A stretch of 8,056 bases of DNA from Methanospirillum sp. (lineage in GTDB: Archaea; Halobacteriota; Methanomicrobia; Methanomicrobiales; Methanospirillaceae): the NCBI GenBank assembly GCA_028679485.1, contig JAJRBL010000027.1, positions 1 to 8,056 of the forward strand, read 5' to 3'. The notes beneath the pieces were generated by a model. It saw only the letters and a program-made list of their open reading frames with translations. It ran no database searches and had not been told where the DNA came from. This document shows, piece by piece, positions 1-7,477 of the stretch (position 1 is the first letter of the stretch; every line of letters starts with the position of its first letter). A program made the position numbers and the translations under genes.

Positions 1-9
1 ATATTACTG

Positions 10-20
10 ATAAAAATAAT
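10..20 (+). promoter_or_regulatory. possible TATA-like box upstream of the receiver/PAS gene
   Basis: The first 68 bases are clearly richer in A and T than the coding sequence. They include a run reading ATAAAAATAAT close to the left edge. A TATA element here would place transcription start about 25 bases downstream, around 40-45, leaving a short leader before the GTG at 69. A second AT-rich patch at 22-31 could serve instead. The window starts too close to judge whether more promoter lies to the left, so this is only a candidate. Confidence 0.3.
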
Positions 21-68
21 GACATAATTAAGAACTACCGGTGGCAACAAATAAGAGCAGGTTGATCA

Positions 69-1742
69 GTGACTTCTGAATTTCGAGTACTCCATGTCGA
101 CGATGAGCCGGTTATCTGTGATTTAACCCGGCATTGTCTCGAGAAAAACGGGCGCTTCAAGGTAGACGTTGTTAATTCAGCAGAAGAAGCCCTGAATCTT
201 ATAAAAACCGGTTCATACTCCTGTATCATCTCAGACTACGAAATGCCGTGTATGAATGGCCTGGATTTTCTGAAAGCCATCCGGGAGATTGACTCTGAGA
301 TCCCCTTCATTCTGTTTTCGGGAAGGGGGCGGGAAGCAGTAATCATAGATGCCATCAACACCGGGGCAGACTTCTATATCCAGAAAGGAGGCGATGCAAA
401 GGCCCTGTTTGCAGAGCTCAACCATAAGGTCGAGTATGCCATTGAACAGCGGAATACCCGTCTTGCCCTGAAACGCCGCGACGGGATTCTTGAAGCTGTC
501 AGCCTGGTAGCTAACCTGTTCCTTGGCGGAAATTCTTTCAACCGGACAATCCAGGAGGCGATTACCCTTTTCGGACTGGCAACCGAGGTTGATGCAGTCC
601 GGCTGTTCAGACTGGATGGCGGGGAGACCACCCGGGTTATCCATAATGTTGCCTCATGGATAAGGATAGAGGTTAATTCGCCGGATAATGAAGAGAAGAT
701 CCGCACCCAGGCTCTCCAGGTGTCCGAAGATCTGTTACGGCGTCTCAAGATGGGCGAGCCGGTCCTCATGAGCAGCGAGGAGATAATCCGTCTGGATCCC
801 TGCCTAAAGGAAAGGCCGGCAAAAGCCGTTGCAATATTTTCGATATTCGTTGATCAGTCCCTCTGGGGTATGATCAGGTTTGCCGATTTCCTCAGTGAGA
901 GAAAATGGACCGGGGTAGAGGTGGATGCCCTGCTCGCTGCCTCGGCGATGATTGGATCCGCGATACAGCAGGATCTCATGCGCATGTCTCTGGTAAGGGC
1001 AAAAGAAGAATACGCCTCCATGTATGCGCTTATGCGCAGACTCTGTGATTCGGTTCCGGATCTGCTCTGGGCAAAAGATATGGAGGATAAGTACCTGTTT
1101 ATCAACCAGGCAGGATCCCACTATCTCCACGCGGGGGATACCAGGGATCCGGTCGGAAAGAAAGACGAGGACTTTCCCGACCGGCTGATACATGCCAGGA
1201 CGGAAGATGATGATCGTTCATCCGGTATTCGGGACCTGATGGAACACGAGCGAATCAGGATAAAGAAAGATTCCGGCCAGGTAATCCTGGATATGACGAC
1301 TGTCCCGTTATGGAACAGCGAAGAAGAACGGATAGGCTCTGTAACCCTCGGTCGTGATATCACAAAATACTGCCGTATAGAAGCACGTCTTCGGAACGAG
1401 AGGGAAAGATACGAAAAAATAATCCAGAATATCCACATCGGGATCATCATCCTGGATCGTAACGAGAAGATCCTCGTAATAAACCCACGTGGCCTTGAAC
1501 TCATCGGGAAAACCTGGGAAGAGTGTGAAGGAGAAGACCTCAGGAAGATCCCGGTGTTCAGGGAGATGGAGATATCACCGGCAATACAGGAATCCCTGCA
1601 ATCAGGGAAGGATATTCCCGTTATTGGTCCCGGGAAGCTGACCGGGCTCCCTGCCGATCTCCACTGTATGATACATCATCTCCACCAAGATAACGGGGAT
1701 CCTGCCGAGATCCTGATATCGCTCGATCTCAATTACCCCTGA
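69..1742 (+). CDS. receiver-GAF-PAS-PAS signalling protein without an output domain
   Basis: This is a 557-residue soluble protein, probably a cytoplasmic relay or sensor in a two-component phosphorelay. Residues 1-125 form a CheY-like receiver: acidic pair D11/D12, phosphoacceptor D56 in the 'SDYEMP' loop, S84, and K106 in 'YIQKGG'. A helical connector leads to a GAF-like domain at about 138-302. Two PAS domains follow, at about 325-440 (ending in the typical 'GRDITKY') and 443-557 (starting 'YEKIIQNIHIGIIILD'). No transmembrane segment is evident. The protein ends at the edge of the second PAS domain, with no HisKA/HATPase, DNA-binding or cyclase domain, and tpiA on the other strand begins at once, so no kinase was lost by a nearby frameshift. 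The start is GTG, preceded by a weak Shine-Dalgarno match (AGG at 59-61 in AGGTTGATCA). Receiver and PAS assignments are secure. The GAF call rests on overall pattern, and the signal sensed is unknown. It is not oriented with the aro operon and need not regulate it. Confidence 0.9.
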   Translation: MTSEFRVLHVDDEPVICDLTRHCLEKNGRFKVDVVNSAEEALNLIKTGSYSCIISDYEMPCMNGLDFLKAIREIDSEIPFILFSGRGREAVIIDAINTGADFYIQKGGDAKALFAELNHKVEYAIEQRNTRLALKRRDGILEAVSLVANLFLGGNSFNRTIQEAITLFGLATEVDAVRLFRLDGGETTRVIHNVASWIRIEVNSPDNEEKIRTQALQVSEDLLRRLKMGEPVLMSSEEIIRLDPCLKERPAKAVAIFSIFVDQSLWGMIRFADFLSERKWTGVEVDALLAASAMIGSAIQQDLMRMSLVRAKEEYASMYALMRRLCDSVPDLLWAKDMEDKYLFINQAGSHYLHAGDTRDPVGKKDEDFPDRLIHARTEDDDRSSGIRDLMEHERIRIKKDSGQVILDMTTVPLWNSEEERIGSVTLGRDITKYCRIEARLRNERERYEKIIQNIHIGIIILDRNEKILVINPRGLELIGKTWEECEGEDLRKIPVFREMEISPAIQESLQSGKDIPVIGPGKLTGLPADLHCMIHHLHQDNGDPAEILISLDLNYP

Positions 1743-2426
1743 TCAGAGCAGGGATACGAGATCCCGGAGAACTACCGCCGGATCTTCTGCTTTTACAACG
1801 CTTGAGGCAAGAAGTACCCCGTCGGTTCCGAGATCAACAGCAGTCTTCACGCATTTACCGGAATGTATCCCGGCACCGGTCAACACCTGTACCCGGGGGT
1901 TCACTTTTTTGACTGCATCAACAGAACCGGTAATAATCTCCGGGTTTGCTTCTGATACCGATACCGTTCCCCCGATTAACTCCGGGGGTTCAATGGCGAC
2001 ATAGTCGGGTCCGAGAACGGCAAGCGAAGCTGTTGTGGCGATGTTATTTGAACAGACACACGAGAGCATATTCTCATTACGTAATGCAGAGAGATTCTTT
2101 TCTATGTCTGCAATGTTCAGGCGGTACTCCGAGTGATTAACCAGTGAACCGATCGCACCGGTTGATTTTACCGAAAGGAGAGGTATTCGTCCGGTATGTG
2201 CCCCTGGTTCCACCGGATCGATATGCTGGGCAAATACCGGAATATCATAATGATAATGTATCGGGTGTATATCCGGGTACAGGGGTGCCAGTGCAATGGT
2301 AATACCTGATTCATCGGTAACCTCGCGGGCAGCCCGGGCTATCCGGTGAGCCCCGGTCCCGATCGATTCCTTGTAGCATTTCAAATTGACAAGAATCAGG
2401 GGACTTTTCAGGTGCTGGATTTGCAT
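1743..2426 (-). CDS. tpiA: triosephosphate isomerase (archaeal type)
   Basis: Interconverts dihydroxyacetone phosphate and glyceraldehyde 3-phosphate in the cytoplasm, for gluconeogenesis and glycolysis. The 227 residues match the short archaeal form; bacterial enzymes are about 250. Catalytic residues are visible: K16 in 'NLKCY', H98 in 'LVNHSEYR' and E146 in 'AIEPPELIGG'. The phosphate-binding glycines lie in 'TGAGIHSG' (183-190) and 'GTDGVLLASS' (200-209). Loop 6 reads GGTVSVSEA, where many archaeal enzymes have something like GTGIPVSKA; the length is unchanged, so this looks like ordinary variation. The ATG at 2426 has no Shine-Dalgarno sequence, and a TATA-like box about 25-33 bases upstream fits a leaderless transcript. 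The gene follows the U32 gene on the same strand after 79 bases, so both its own promoter and read-through are possible. Its TGA stop abuts the stop of the convergent receiver/PAS gene. Confidence 0.95.
   Translation of the reverse strand: MQIQHLKSPLILVNLKCYKESIGTGAHRIARAAREVTDESGITIALAPLYPDIHPIHYHYDIPVFAQHIDPVEPGAHTGRIPLLSVKSTGAIGSLVNHSEYRLNIADIEKNLSALRNENMLSCVCSNNIATTASLAVLGPDYVAIEPPELIGGTVSVSEANPEIITGSVDAVKKVNPRVQVLTGAGIHSGKCVKTAVDLGTDGVLLASSVVKAEDPAVVLRDLVSLL
1760..1794 (+). terminator. possible hairpin plus T-rich tract after the receiver/PAS gene
   Basis: Just past the plus-strand stop codon, bases 1760-1767 (GATCCCGG) can pair with 1778-1784 (CCGGATC), giving seven pairs with one bulged C and a ten-base loop. 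A T-rich stretch, TTCTGCTTTT, follows at 1785-1794. The element lies inside the 3' coding part of tpiA, read antisense, because the two genes have no spacer. Archaeal termination depends mainly on T tracts, and this one is interrupted, so the call is weak and may be chance. Confidence 0.25.
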
Positions 2427-2449
2427 ACGGCTATATTTAGAACTACTAT

Positions 2450-2459
2450 TTACTTATAG
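2450..2459 (-). promoter_or_regulatory. candidate TATA box for tpiA
   Basis: The 79 bases between the U32 stop and the tpiA ATG contain no gene. Read on the minus strand, the half next to tpiA is AT-rich, with CTATAAGTAA at 2459-2450. Archaeal transcription usually starts about 25 bases past the box centre, here around 2429, almost on the ATG at 2426. That agrees with the absence of a ribosome binding site just before the ATG. The other half of the gap (2461-2505) shows no convincing hairpin or T tract. Confidence 0.45.
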
Positions 2460-2505
2460 TGCCCTGCTCATGGTCCGGTTTGTCCAGAAATCTTCTCCAT
2501 GATTA

Positions 2506-5085
2506 TCAGGCATCGGGTTCATGGGATCTGCCAGTAGTACCTGATAGTCCTCTCCGGAATCCGCTCCGGGTAATACCACCTGCACTCATCCTGATGATCT
2601 CGTCACGGATACGGGTATACGCAATACCGGACCTGATATCGGTTCCGGCATGAACTGCCTCATGCCAGAGCCTTGTCATGATCCCGGCATACGCCTCCCC
2701 GCGATACCGTGCATCAATGAGGAACCAGCTGATACCTATCTCCTTTAAGGGTGAAATATCATTAATCAGGCAATGTTCGGAGGAATTCATGATATATGTC
2801 CGTCCCTGCCGGTCACACCGGAAGGGGAAAATGAAATCCCGCTCGTCTTGCAGGATATACTGCAGGTCTTTCTGGTCTTGATCATCCTGGCCTGGTTTCC
2901 TGGAAGGATCGCCAAAAACCAGTTCAAAGAGATTGTCTTCCGTGACAGCCACGAGAACCTGGCCCTGGACAAGGATTGCAACCCTGGGAGAGTCCTGGTT
3001 AAGTGATAGAGCACGGACCAGGTCTTTGATCTCCCGCTCCGAGAGTTCGGGGGAGAGAGTACAGAATTCGAATTCCTTGTATGCCCTGACCGTGGCGCTG
3101 TTCGTGATATTCATGCCGTAATAACCGGAGATTACGGCATCAGGTGAGATATCCCGGATATATTCAGCGATTCCGGGTGAATCGACTAGAAACCTGTGTA
3201 TTCCTGATACCTGCAGATTTTGGATGTTACTTCTGAAGGTATCAAGTTCCCTGTTCCTGATGATCCCGGGCACCATGATCCCGATTTTTTCCGGGTCTGT
3301 TTTTCCTGCCGGATACCCGGCGATGTCAGGGTTCCAGGCCAGGTATACCCGGTCTGCCCCGTTCTGAAGGGTAATATCCGCTTCATGGTATGATGAAACG
3401 ATGACAGCCAGGGAGGGCGGCTTTTGGACCTGGTTTTCAGGTCTGCCGGAAGAGTCCGCATGGATCAGGTTAATTGCCGTCTTTGCAGCCTCTGTCGGGT
3501 CATTTCCCGGAAGAAACGACTGCAGGACTGCCTCCCCTGCAGATTCAAGAATCTCTCTCCGCATCGTGTTGAGTACCCGGGGAGGTCCGAACCAGTCCCC
3601 TTCGGAGACAACGGAGATATCAGTGAAGGTATAGATGGTTCCCCCGGTTTTACGGACCTGTTGTATGATCTGCTCATGGTCTATCTTGATAGTCCGTGCA
3701 GGCTGCAGTTGTTCAGTGGTTAAGCACTCAAAGGGATGAATCCGGGAGAGGCAGTCTTCTGCCGTTCCGGCTACCCTGACCGTCCCGTCTGCATGGATGG
3801 AGATGGTACAGGAGATACGGATAGATCCTTCAAACCTCTTGTCAGGATTACTCAGGAGGGCAGCAATGTTCAGCTCCAGTTCCCTGCTATTGGTAATAAA
3901 CACCCCGGAACCAGCTTTGAGACGGGATCCGTGATCCAGTTCGAGGATATCCCCGTGAAGAACGGGTTTATTACGAAGGACAAAACCCTCCTCGTTCATG
4001 GTATCGCGGATTACCAGGCCGTCTCCAGGTCCGGGGATGTAATCAGCCTGAATCCTGACACGGACCTTTCCTTTTCCGGTATCGATGACACTACCGAGAA
4101 AAAAACCCTGGTTACCCGGGTATTCCCTTCCCATCACCTGGCTGCAGGTGTCTCCCGAGATGTACCCTGAAGTAAATCCGCGTGAAAACGCGATGGCAAG
4201 TTCAGCGATATCATGGATATCAGGAGTGAAAGAGCCCTTGTGGATCGCATCCAGGGCTCTCCGGTAGACTGATACCACCGTGGCAACATACTCCGGGGAT
4301 CTCATCCTGCCTTCTATCTTTAATGCAGCCACCGGTAGTCTGCATATCCGGTCAAGAACCGGGTACAGGCAGAGATCCCTCGTGGAGAGAAGGTACCCGT
4401 TCTCCCGGATAGCAGAACGGGTTTTGCCGATCCGTCCGTAATCGTCCGTTTTGCCTGAACAGATCCGGTATATCTTCCTGCAGGGCTGAGCACACATTCC
4501 CCGGTTTCCGCTTCGCCCCCCTATCAGTGAGGAGAGGAGGCATCTCCCTGAGTACGCATAACAGAGTGCCCCGTGCACAAACAACTCCAGGTCAGTCTGC
4601 GTATCTTCCAGGATCCTGCCTATCTCTTCAATCTCATAAGCCGGGAGCTCCCTGGCAAGTACTATTCTTCTGCATCCCTGTGAGGATGCATACCTGGCCC
4701 CGGCGGTATTATGTATACCCATCTGGGTTGAGGCATGGATAACCATTTCAGGAATAGTCTTCCTGACAAGCGAGAGAAGCCCGATATCCTGGATAAGAAC
4801 CGCGTCAACTCCTATCTGGAACAGGAACAGGATATACCCGAGTATTTCAGGCAATTCATGCTCTGATATCAGCGTATTGACGGTAACGTAGACCGATACG
4901 CCCCGAAGATGTGCATATCTGACTGCATCATCGATCTCTTTCCGGTCAAAGTTCGTTGCATACTGCCTGGCCCCGAATTGTTTCCCCCCGAAGTATACAG
5001 CATCCGCCCCGGCGGCAATCGCGGCCACGAAGGCCTTCGGTGAACCTGCCGGGGCAAGAAGTAACGGAAGAGAGGGAGGATTCAT
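2506..5085 (-). CDS. large peptidase-U32-family protein with DUF3656; probable Fe-S RNA hydroxylase-like enzyme
   Basis: This is an 859-residue cytoplasmic protein. Residues 5-300 form the U32 TIM-barrel core, starting 'LLLAPAGS' and including '[16 protein letters not shown]' (256-271). The family signature is at 167-185 (E167, F169, G172, C175, G180, C182, S185). Cysteines 175, 182, 198 and 202 match the set that binds an Fe-S cluster in studied relatives. Residues about 390-520 correspond to DUF3656. Residues about 555-810 resemble a second, degenerate U32 half, with '[12 protein letters not shown]' (658-669), '[11 protein letters not shown]' (676-686) and '[17 protein letters not shown]' (758-774); its signature region ('[13 protein letters not shown]', 702-714) has lost the cysteines. 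The C-terminal 'ITRSGFRRG' fits the family ending. Some U32 members were called collagenases, but RlhA and TrhP hydroxylate 23S rRNA and tRNA, so a hydroxylase role is more plausible than proteolysis; the substrate is unknown. The ATG overlaps the aroC stop as ATGA and has no Shine-Dalgarno sequence, suggesting translational coupling. Confidence 0.9.
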   Translation of the reverse strand: MNPPSLPLLLAPAGSPKAFVAAIAAGADAVYFGGKQFGARQYATNFDRKEIDDAVRYAHLRGVSVYVTVNTLISEHELPEILGYILFLFQIGVDAVLIQDIGLLSLVRKTIPEMVIHASTQMGIHNTAGARYASSQGCRRIVLARELPAYEIEEIGRILEDTQTDLELFVHGALCYAYSGRCLLSSLIGGRSGNRGMCAQPCRKIYRICSGKTDDYGRIGKTRSAIRENGYLLSTRDLCLYPVLDRICRLPVAALKIEGRMRSPEYVATVVSVYRRALDAIHKGSFTPDIHDIAELAIAFSRGFTSGYISGDTCSQVMGREYPGNQGFFLGSVIDTGKGKVRVRIQADYIPGPGDGLVIRDTMNEEGFVLRNKPVLHGDILELDHGSRLKAGSGVFITNSRELELNIAALLSNPDKRFEGSIRISCTISIHADGTVRVAGTAEDCLSRIHPFECLTTEQLQPARTIKIDHEQIIQQVRKTGGTIYTFTDISVVSEGDWFGPPRVLNTMRREILESAGEAVLQSFLPGNDPTEAAKTAINLIHADSSGRPENQVQKPPSLAVIVSSYHEADITLQNGADRVYLAWNPDIAGYPAGKTDPEKIGIMVPGIIRNRELDTFRSNIQNLQVSGIHRFLVDSPGIAEYIRDISPDAVISGYYGMNITNSATVRAYKEFEFCTLSPELSEREIKDLVRALSLNQDSPRVAILVQGQVLVAVTEDNLFELVFGDPSRKPGQDDQDQKDLQYILQDERDFIFPFRCDRQGRTYIMNSSEHCLINDISPLKEIGISWFLIDARYRGEAYAGIMTRLWHEAVHAGTDIRSGIAYTRIRDEIIRMSAGGITRSGFRRGLSGTTGRSHEPDA

Positions 5086-6098
5086 GGGTACGGTATATGA
5101 TCGGATCCATCCTGAATAATCTTGCGCTGTTCAAGGAGGGTATCCATGAGTACTAGGGCGATCATCGATTCTGCAACCGGGAGGATTCGAAGGGCAATAC
5201 AGGGATCGTGTCTTCCACGGACTGATATCATCCGGCTGCAGCCGCTGGTGTCGATCGTCTGCTGGGGATTTGCGATCGACGGGGTGGGTTTTACCGTTAT
5301 CCTGACCAGGATATCCTGTCCTGTCGAGATCCCTCCCAGTATTCCTCCTGCATTATTGGAGAGGTATCCTTCAGGAGACATCTGGTCGTTGTGTTCCGAA
5401 CCGGTCATCATCGCTGCCTTCACTCCTGAACCGATCTCAATGGCCTTCACCCCCCCGATACCCATCAGTGCAAAGGCGATAAGGGCATCGAGTTTATAAA
5501 ATACCGGGTCTCCAAGACCGGGAGGACAGCCGGAGACCTGCAGGGAGATCACGCCGCCGAGGGATTCTCCGGCATCGCGTGCTTTTCTGATCTCCTCTTC
5601 CATCTCCTGCCGGTTTTTTTTCCCAAAAACCTCCTCAAGATCTCCGCGAATCGTAATTCCTTCCTGTTGCAGATAGAGACTTGCAATACCGCCTGCGGCC
5701 ACCCGTGCTGCAGTCTCTCTCCCTGAACTACGGCCTCCTCCCCGGTGATCGCGAATCCCGTATTTTTCCAGGTATGCACGATCTCCATGTCCCGGCCGGA
5801 AGAGAGACCGGAGTTCGTCGTAGTCCTTCGAATGCATGGAGGTGTTCCTGATAAGGAGGCTTATCGGTGTTCCGAGGGTCTTTCCCTCGAATATACCGGA
5901 CAGGATTTCAACCCGGTCATCCTCTTTGCGAGGAGTCACGAGGTCATTCTGTCCCGGCCTCCGCTTGTCCAGGAATGGCTGGATATCTGACTCTGACAAG
6001 GGAAAACCCGGTGGACAGCCGTCTATTACCGCCCCGATCGCGGCACCATGACTCTCCCCGAAGGTCGTTACCCGAAAGTTCCTGCCGAAGGTGTTCAT
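5082..6098 (-). CDS. aroC: chorismate synthase
   Basis: Converts 5-enolpyruvylshikimate 3-phosphate to chorismate, the last step of the common aromatic pathway, using reduced FMN as cofactor. The 338 residues are slightly fewer than the roughly 360 of many bacterial enzymes, with no domain missing. Family motifs are clear: '[19 protein letters not shown]' (13-31) with H17, 'RRPGQ' (46-50), 'RPGHGDRAY' (101-109), '[20 protein letters not shown]' (117-136), and '[17 protein letters not shown]' (294-310). The start is ATG, with GGGAG eight bases upstream inside the end of aroKE. It overlaps aroKE by four bases (ATGA) and the downstream U32 gene by four bases (ATGA), so it lies in the middle of a coupled operon. 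The product of the upstream aroA is its substrate. Confidence 0.97.
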   Translation of the reverse strand: MNTFGRNFRVTTFGESHGAAIGAVIDGCPPGFPLSESDIQPFLDKRRPGQNDLVTPRKEDDRVEILSGIFEGKTLGTPISLLIRNTSMHSKDYDELRSLFRPGHGDRAYLEKYGIRDHRGGGRSSGRETAARVAAGGIASLYLQQEGITIRGDLEEVFGKKNRQEMEEEIRKARDAGESLGGVISLQVSGCPPGLGDPVFYKLDALIAFALMGIGGVKAIEIGSGVKAAMMTGSEHNDQMSPEGYLSNNAGGILGGISTGQDILVRITVKPTPSIANPQQTIDTSGCSRMISVRGRHDPCIALRILPVAESMIALVLMDTLLEQRKIIQDGSDHIPYP

Positions 6099-7477
6099 TT
6101 GAGCATCTCCCGTATCCTCGTAACCGGCACATCAATACCGGTCAGGATCCTGAACTGTTCTGCAAGCTGGTGAACAAACATCTCTGTCCCCGGGATCACG
6201 GAACTGCCAGCAGATAACGCAGCCTTCAGGAGAGGAGTGTCCCTCGGGGTATACACGAGGTCAAATACCATCATATCAGGTTTAAGGAGCGATGCCGGAA
6301 TCGGCATGGCAGAATCGGATCCCATTCCCACCGGCGTGGTATTGATGACCAGGTCAGGATGGAAGCGGCTGAAATCTTCAAGACTTCCGTATTCCGCACC
6401 GTTCTTCCTGGCAAGTGCTGCTGCCCGTTCAGGTGTCCGGTTCAGTATCACCGGTGAATATCCTCTCATGCTTACCGCATAGGCTGCAGCAGCAGCAGCT
6501 CCTCCTGCTCCCAGGATTACCGCGGTATCGCCCTGCGTTCCTTCAAGAGGGCGATATATTCCTTTCCAGTCGGTGTTAAACCCGTATTTCTTTCCATCGA
6601 GGACCAGTACGGTGTTTACCGCCCCGATGGTCGCTGCATCGTGCTTTACTTCATCAAGGTGAGGAATAACCGCTTCCTTGTGCGGTATGGTTACCGATAT
6701 CCCGCGAACCCCTGTTCCGGGAATGAGACCGAAGAATTCTGCAGGATCACGGAACTCAAACCAGGTATAATGTGCAGGAATTCCGCAGTCTGCAAATAAC
6801 CTGTTGTATATCCCCGGACTTTTGCTGTGCATGCAGGGATTCCCGAGTATGCCATACAGAAATACATCAGGGAATCCAGTTAAGCGGTGAAGCTGTTTCT
6901 TCTCGCCTGGAGGAATGGATGTTTTCAGTATTCCGGCTAACAGCCTTTCCCGTTCTGGTTTCAGGCATATTCCACCCCTGAGAATGTCCCTGATCCTGGC
7001 GGCCGCTTCTTTTGGTGACGTGGTGCTCGTATCGATGATGACATCTGCCGCACTCCGGTATGCAGGATACCTCTCGGAAAGGACGCGGGAAATTTCATCC
7101 TCTGGTGATACACCGGTGAGAGAAGGCCTTCCCGAGCCGGCGATCCGGGATTTCAGTACCTTATAATCCGCGGAGAGGAGAACCATGAGGCTGTTCATAC
7201 GCAGCATCTGGACATTGGCAGGATTCATTACCGCCCCTCCTCCTGTGCTGATTATACCGGCTTCTGCAGGAATCCGCGCAATTACATGCTGCTCGATCTC
7301 CCTGAACCGGACTTCGCCTTCCGAAGCAAAAATGTCCGAGATCCGCTCACCGGTTGCTTCTTCGATGAGCGCGTCGGTATCGATATGCACCTGACCGGTC
7401 ATCTCTGCCAGGGCTTTTCCGATACTGCTCTTCCCGGTTCCCCGGTATCCTATCAGGATTATACGGCGGTCTGCCAT
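6095..7477 (-). CDS. aroKE: bifunctional shikimate kinase / shikimate dehydrogenase fusion
   Basis: A 460-residue fusion catalysing two consecutive steps: NADPH-dependent reduction of 3-dehydroshikimate (C-terminal half) and ATP-dependent phosphorylation of shikimate (N-terminal half). Residues 1-170 are a bacterial AroK-type P-loop kinase: Walker A 'GYRGTGKSS' (10-18), D33/D35 in 'HIDTD', R59 in 'VRFREIE', 'TGGGAV' (78-83), the lid 'SGRPSLTG' (115-122), and '[11 protein letters not shown]' (135-145). A linker spans about 170-205. Residues 206-460 are AroE: '[17 protein letters not shown]' (209-225), catalytic K267 in 'TIPHKEAV', N288 in 'GAVNT', D303 in 'GFNTDW', the dinucleotide loop 'GAGGAAAAA' (323-331), NADP-type 'NRT' (346-348), and 'NTTPVGM' (379-385). 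All key residues of both halves are present, so both should be active. Most archaea instead use a GHMP-type shikimate kinase unrelated to this fold, so the kinase half suggests acquisition from bacteria. The ATG lies 19 bases inside aroA, and the stop overlaps aroC as ATGA. Confidence 0.96.
   Translation of the reverse strand: MADRRIILIGYRGTGKSSIGKALAEMTGQVHIDTDALIEEATGERISDIFASEGEVRFREIEQHVIARIPAEAGIISTGGGAVMNPANVQMLRMNSLMVLLSADYKVLKSRIAGSGRPSLTGVSPEDEISRVLSERYPAYRSAADVIIDTSTTSPKEAAARIRDILRGGICLKPERERLLAGILKTSIPPGEKKQLHRLTGFPDVFLYGILGNPCMHSKSPGIYNRLFADCGIPAHYTWFEFRDPAEFFGLIPGTGVRGISVTIPHKEAVIPHLDEVKHDAATIGAVNTVLVLDGKKYGFNTDWKGIYRPLEGTQGDTAVILGAGGAAAAAAYAVSMRGYSPVILNRTPERAAALARKNGAEYGSLEDFSRFHPDLVINTTPVGMGSDSAMPIPASLLKPDMMVFDLVYTPRDTPLLKAALSAGSSVIPGTEMFVHQLAEQFRILTGIDVPVTRIREMLK
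6107..6111 (-). promoter_or_regulatory. ribosome binding site of aroC
   Basis: On the minus strand GGGAG followed by ATGCTCAA precedes the aroC ATG with an eight-base gap, a good Shine-Dalgarno match and spacing. It sits within the final codons of aroKE, so aroC can recruit ribosomes itself as well as by re-initiation at the ATGA overlap. It supports the ATG at 6098 as the true start. Confidence 0.6.

Noticed and set aside
386..396. GGAGG followed by ATG inside the receiver/PAS gene, looking like an internal start
   Set aside because: The GGAGG comes from the conserved Lys-Gly-Gly codons of the receiver, and the ATG at 394 is out of frame and opens only a frame of a few dozen codons at most.
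231..769. Overlapping antisense frames of 137 and 131 residues on the minus strand
   Set aside because: They sit opposite the conserved receiver and GAF coding region and their composition (Arg/Ser-rich, no motif) is that of shadow frames.
1680..1742. Search for a terminator of tpiA on the minus strand
   Set aside because: No T tract or convincing hairpin is present just past the tpiA stop on that strand.
3736..4170. 144-residue open frame on the plus strand
   Set aside because: It lies wholly antisense to the well-supported U32 gene, shows no recognisable family motif and has no promoter or ribosome binding site that stands out.
5122..5499. 125-residue plus-strand open frame
   Set aside because: Antisense to the conserved core of aroC; no motif, explained by codon bias of the real gene.
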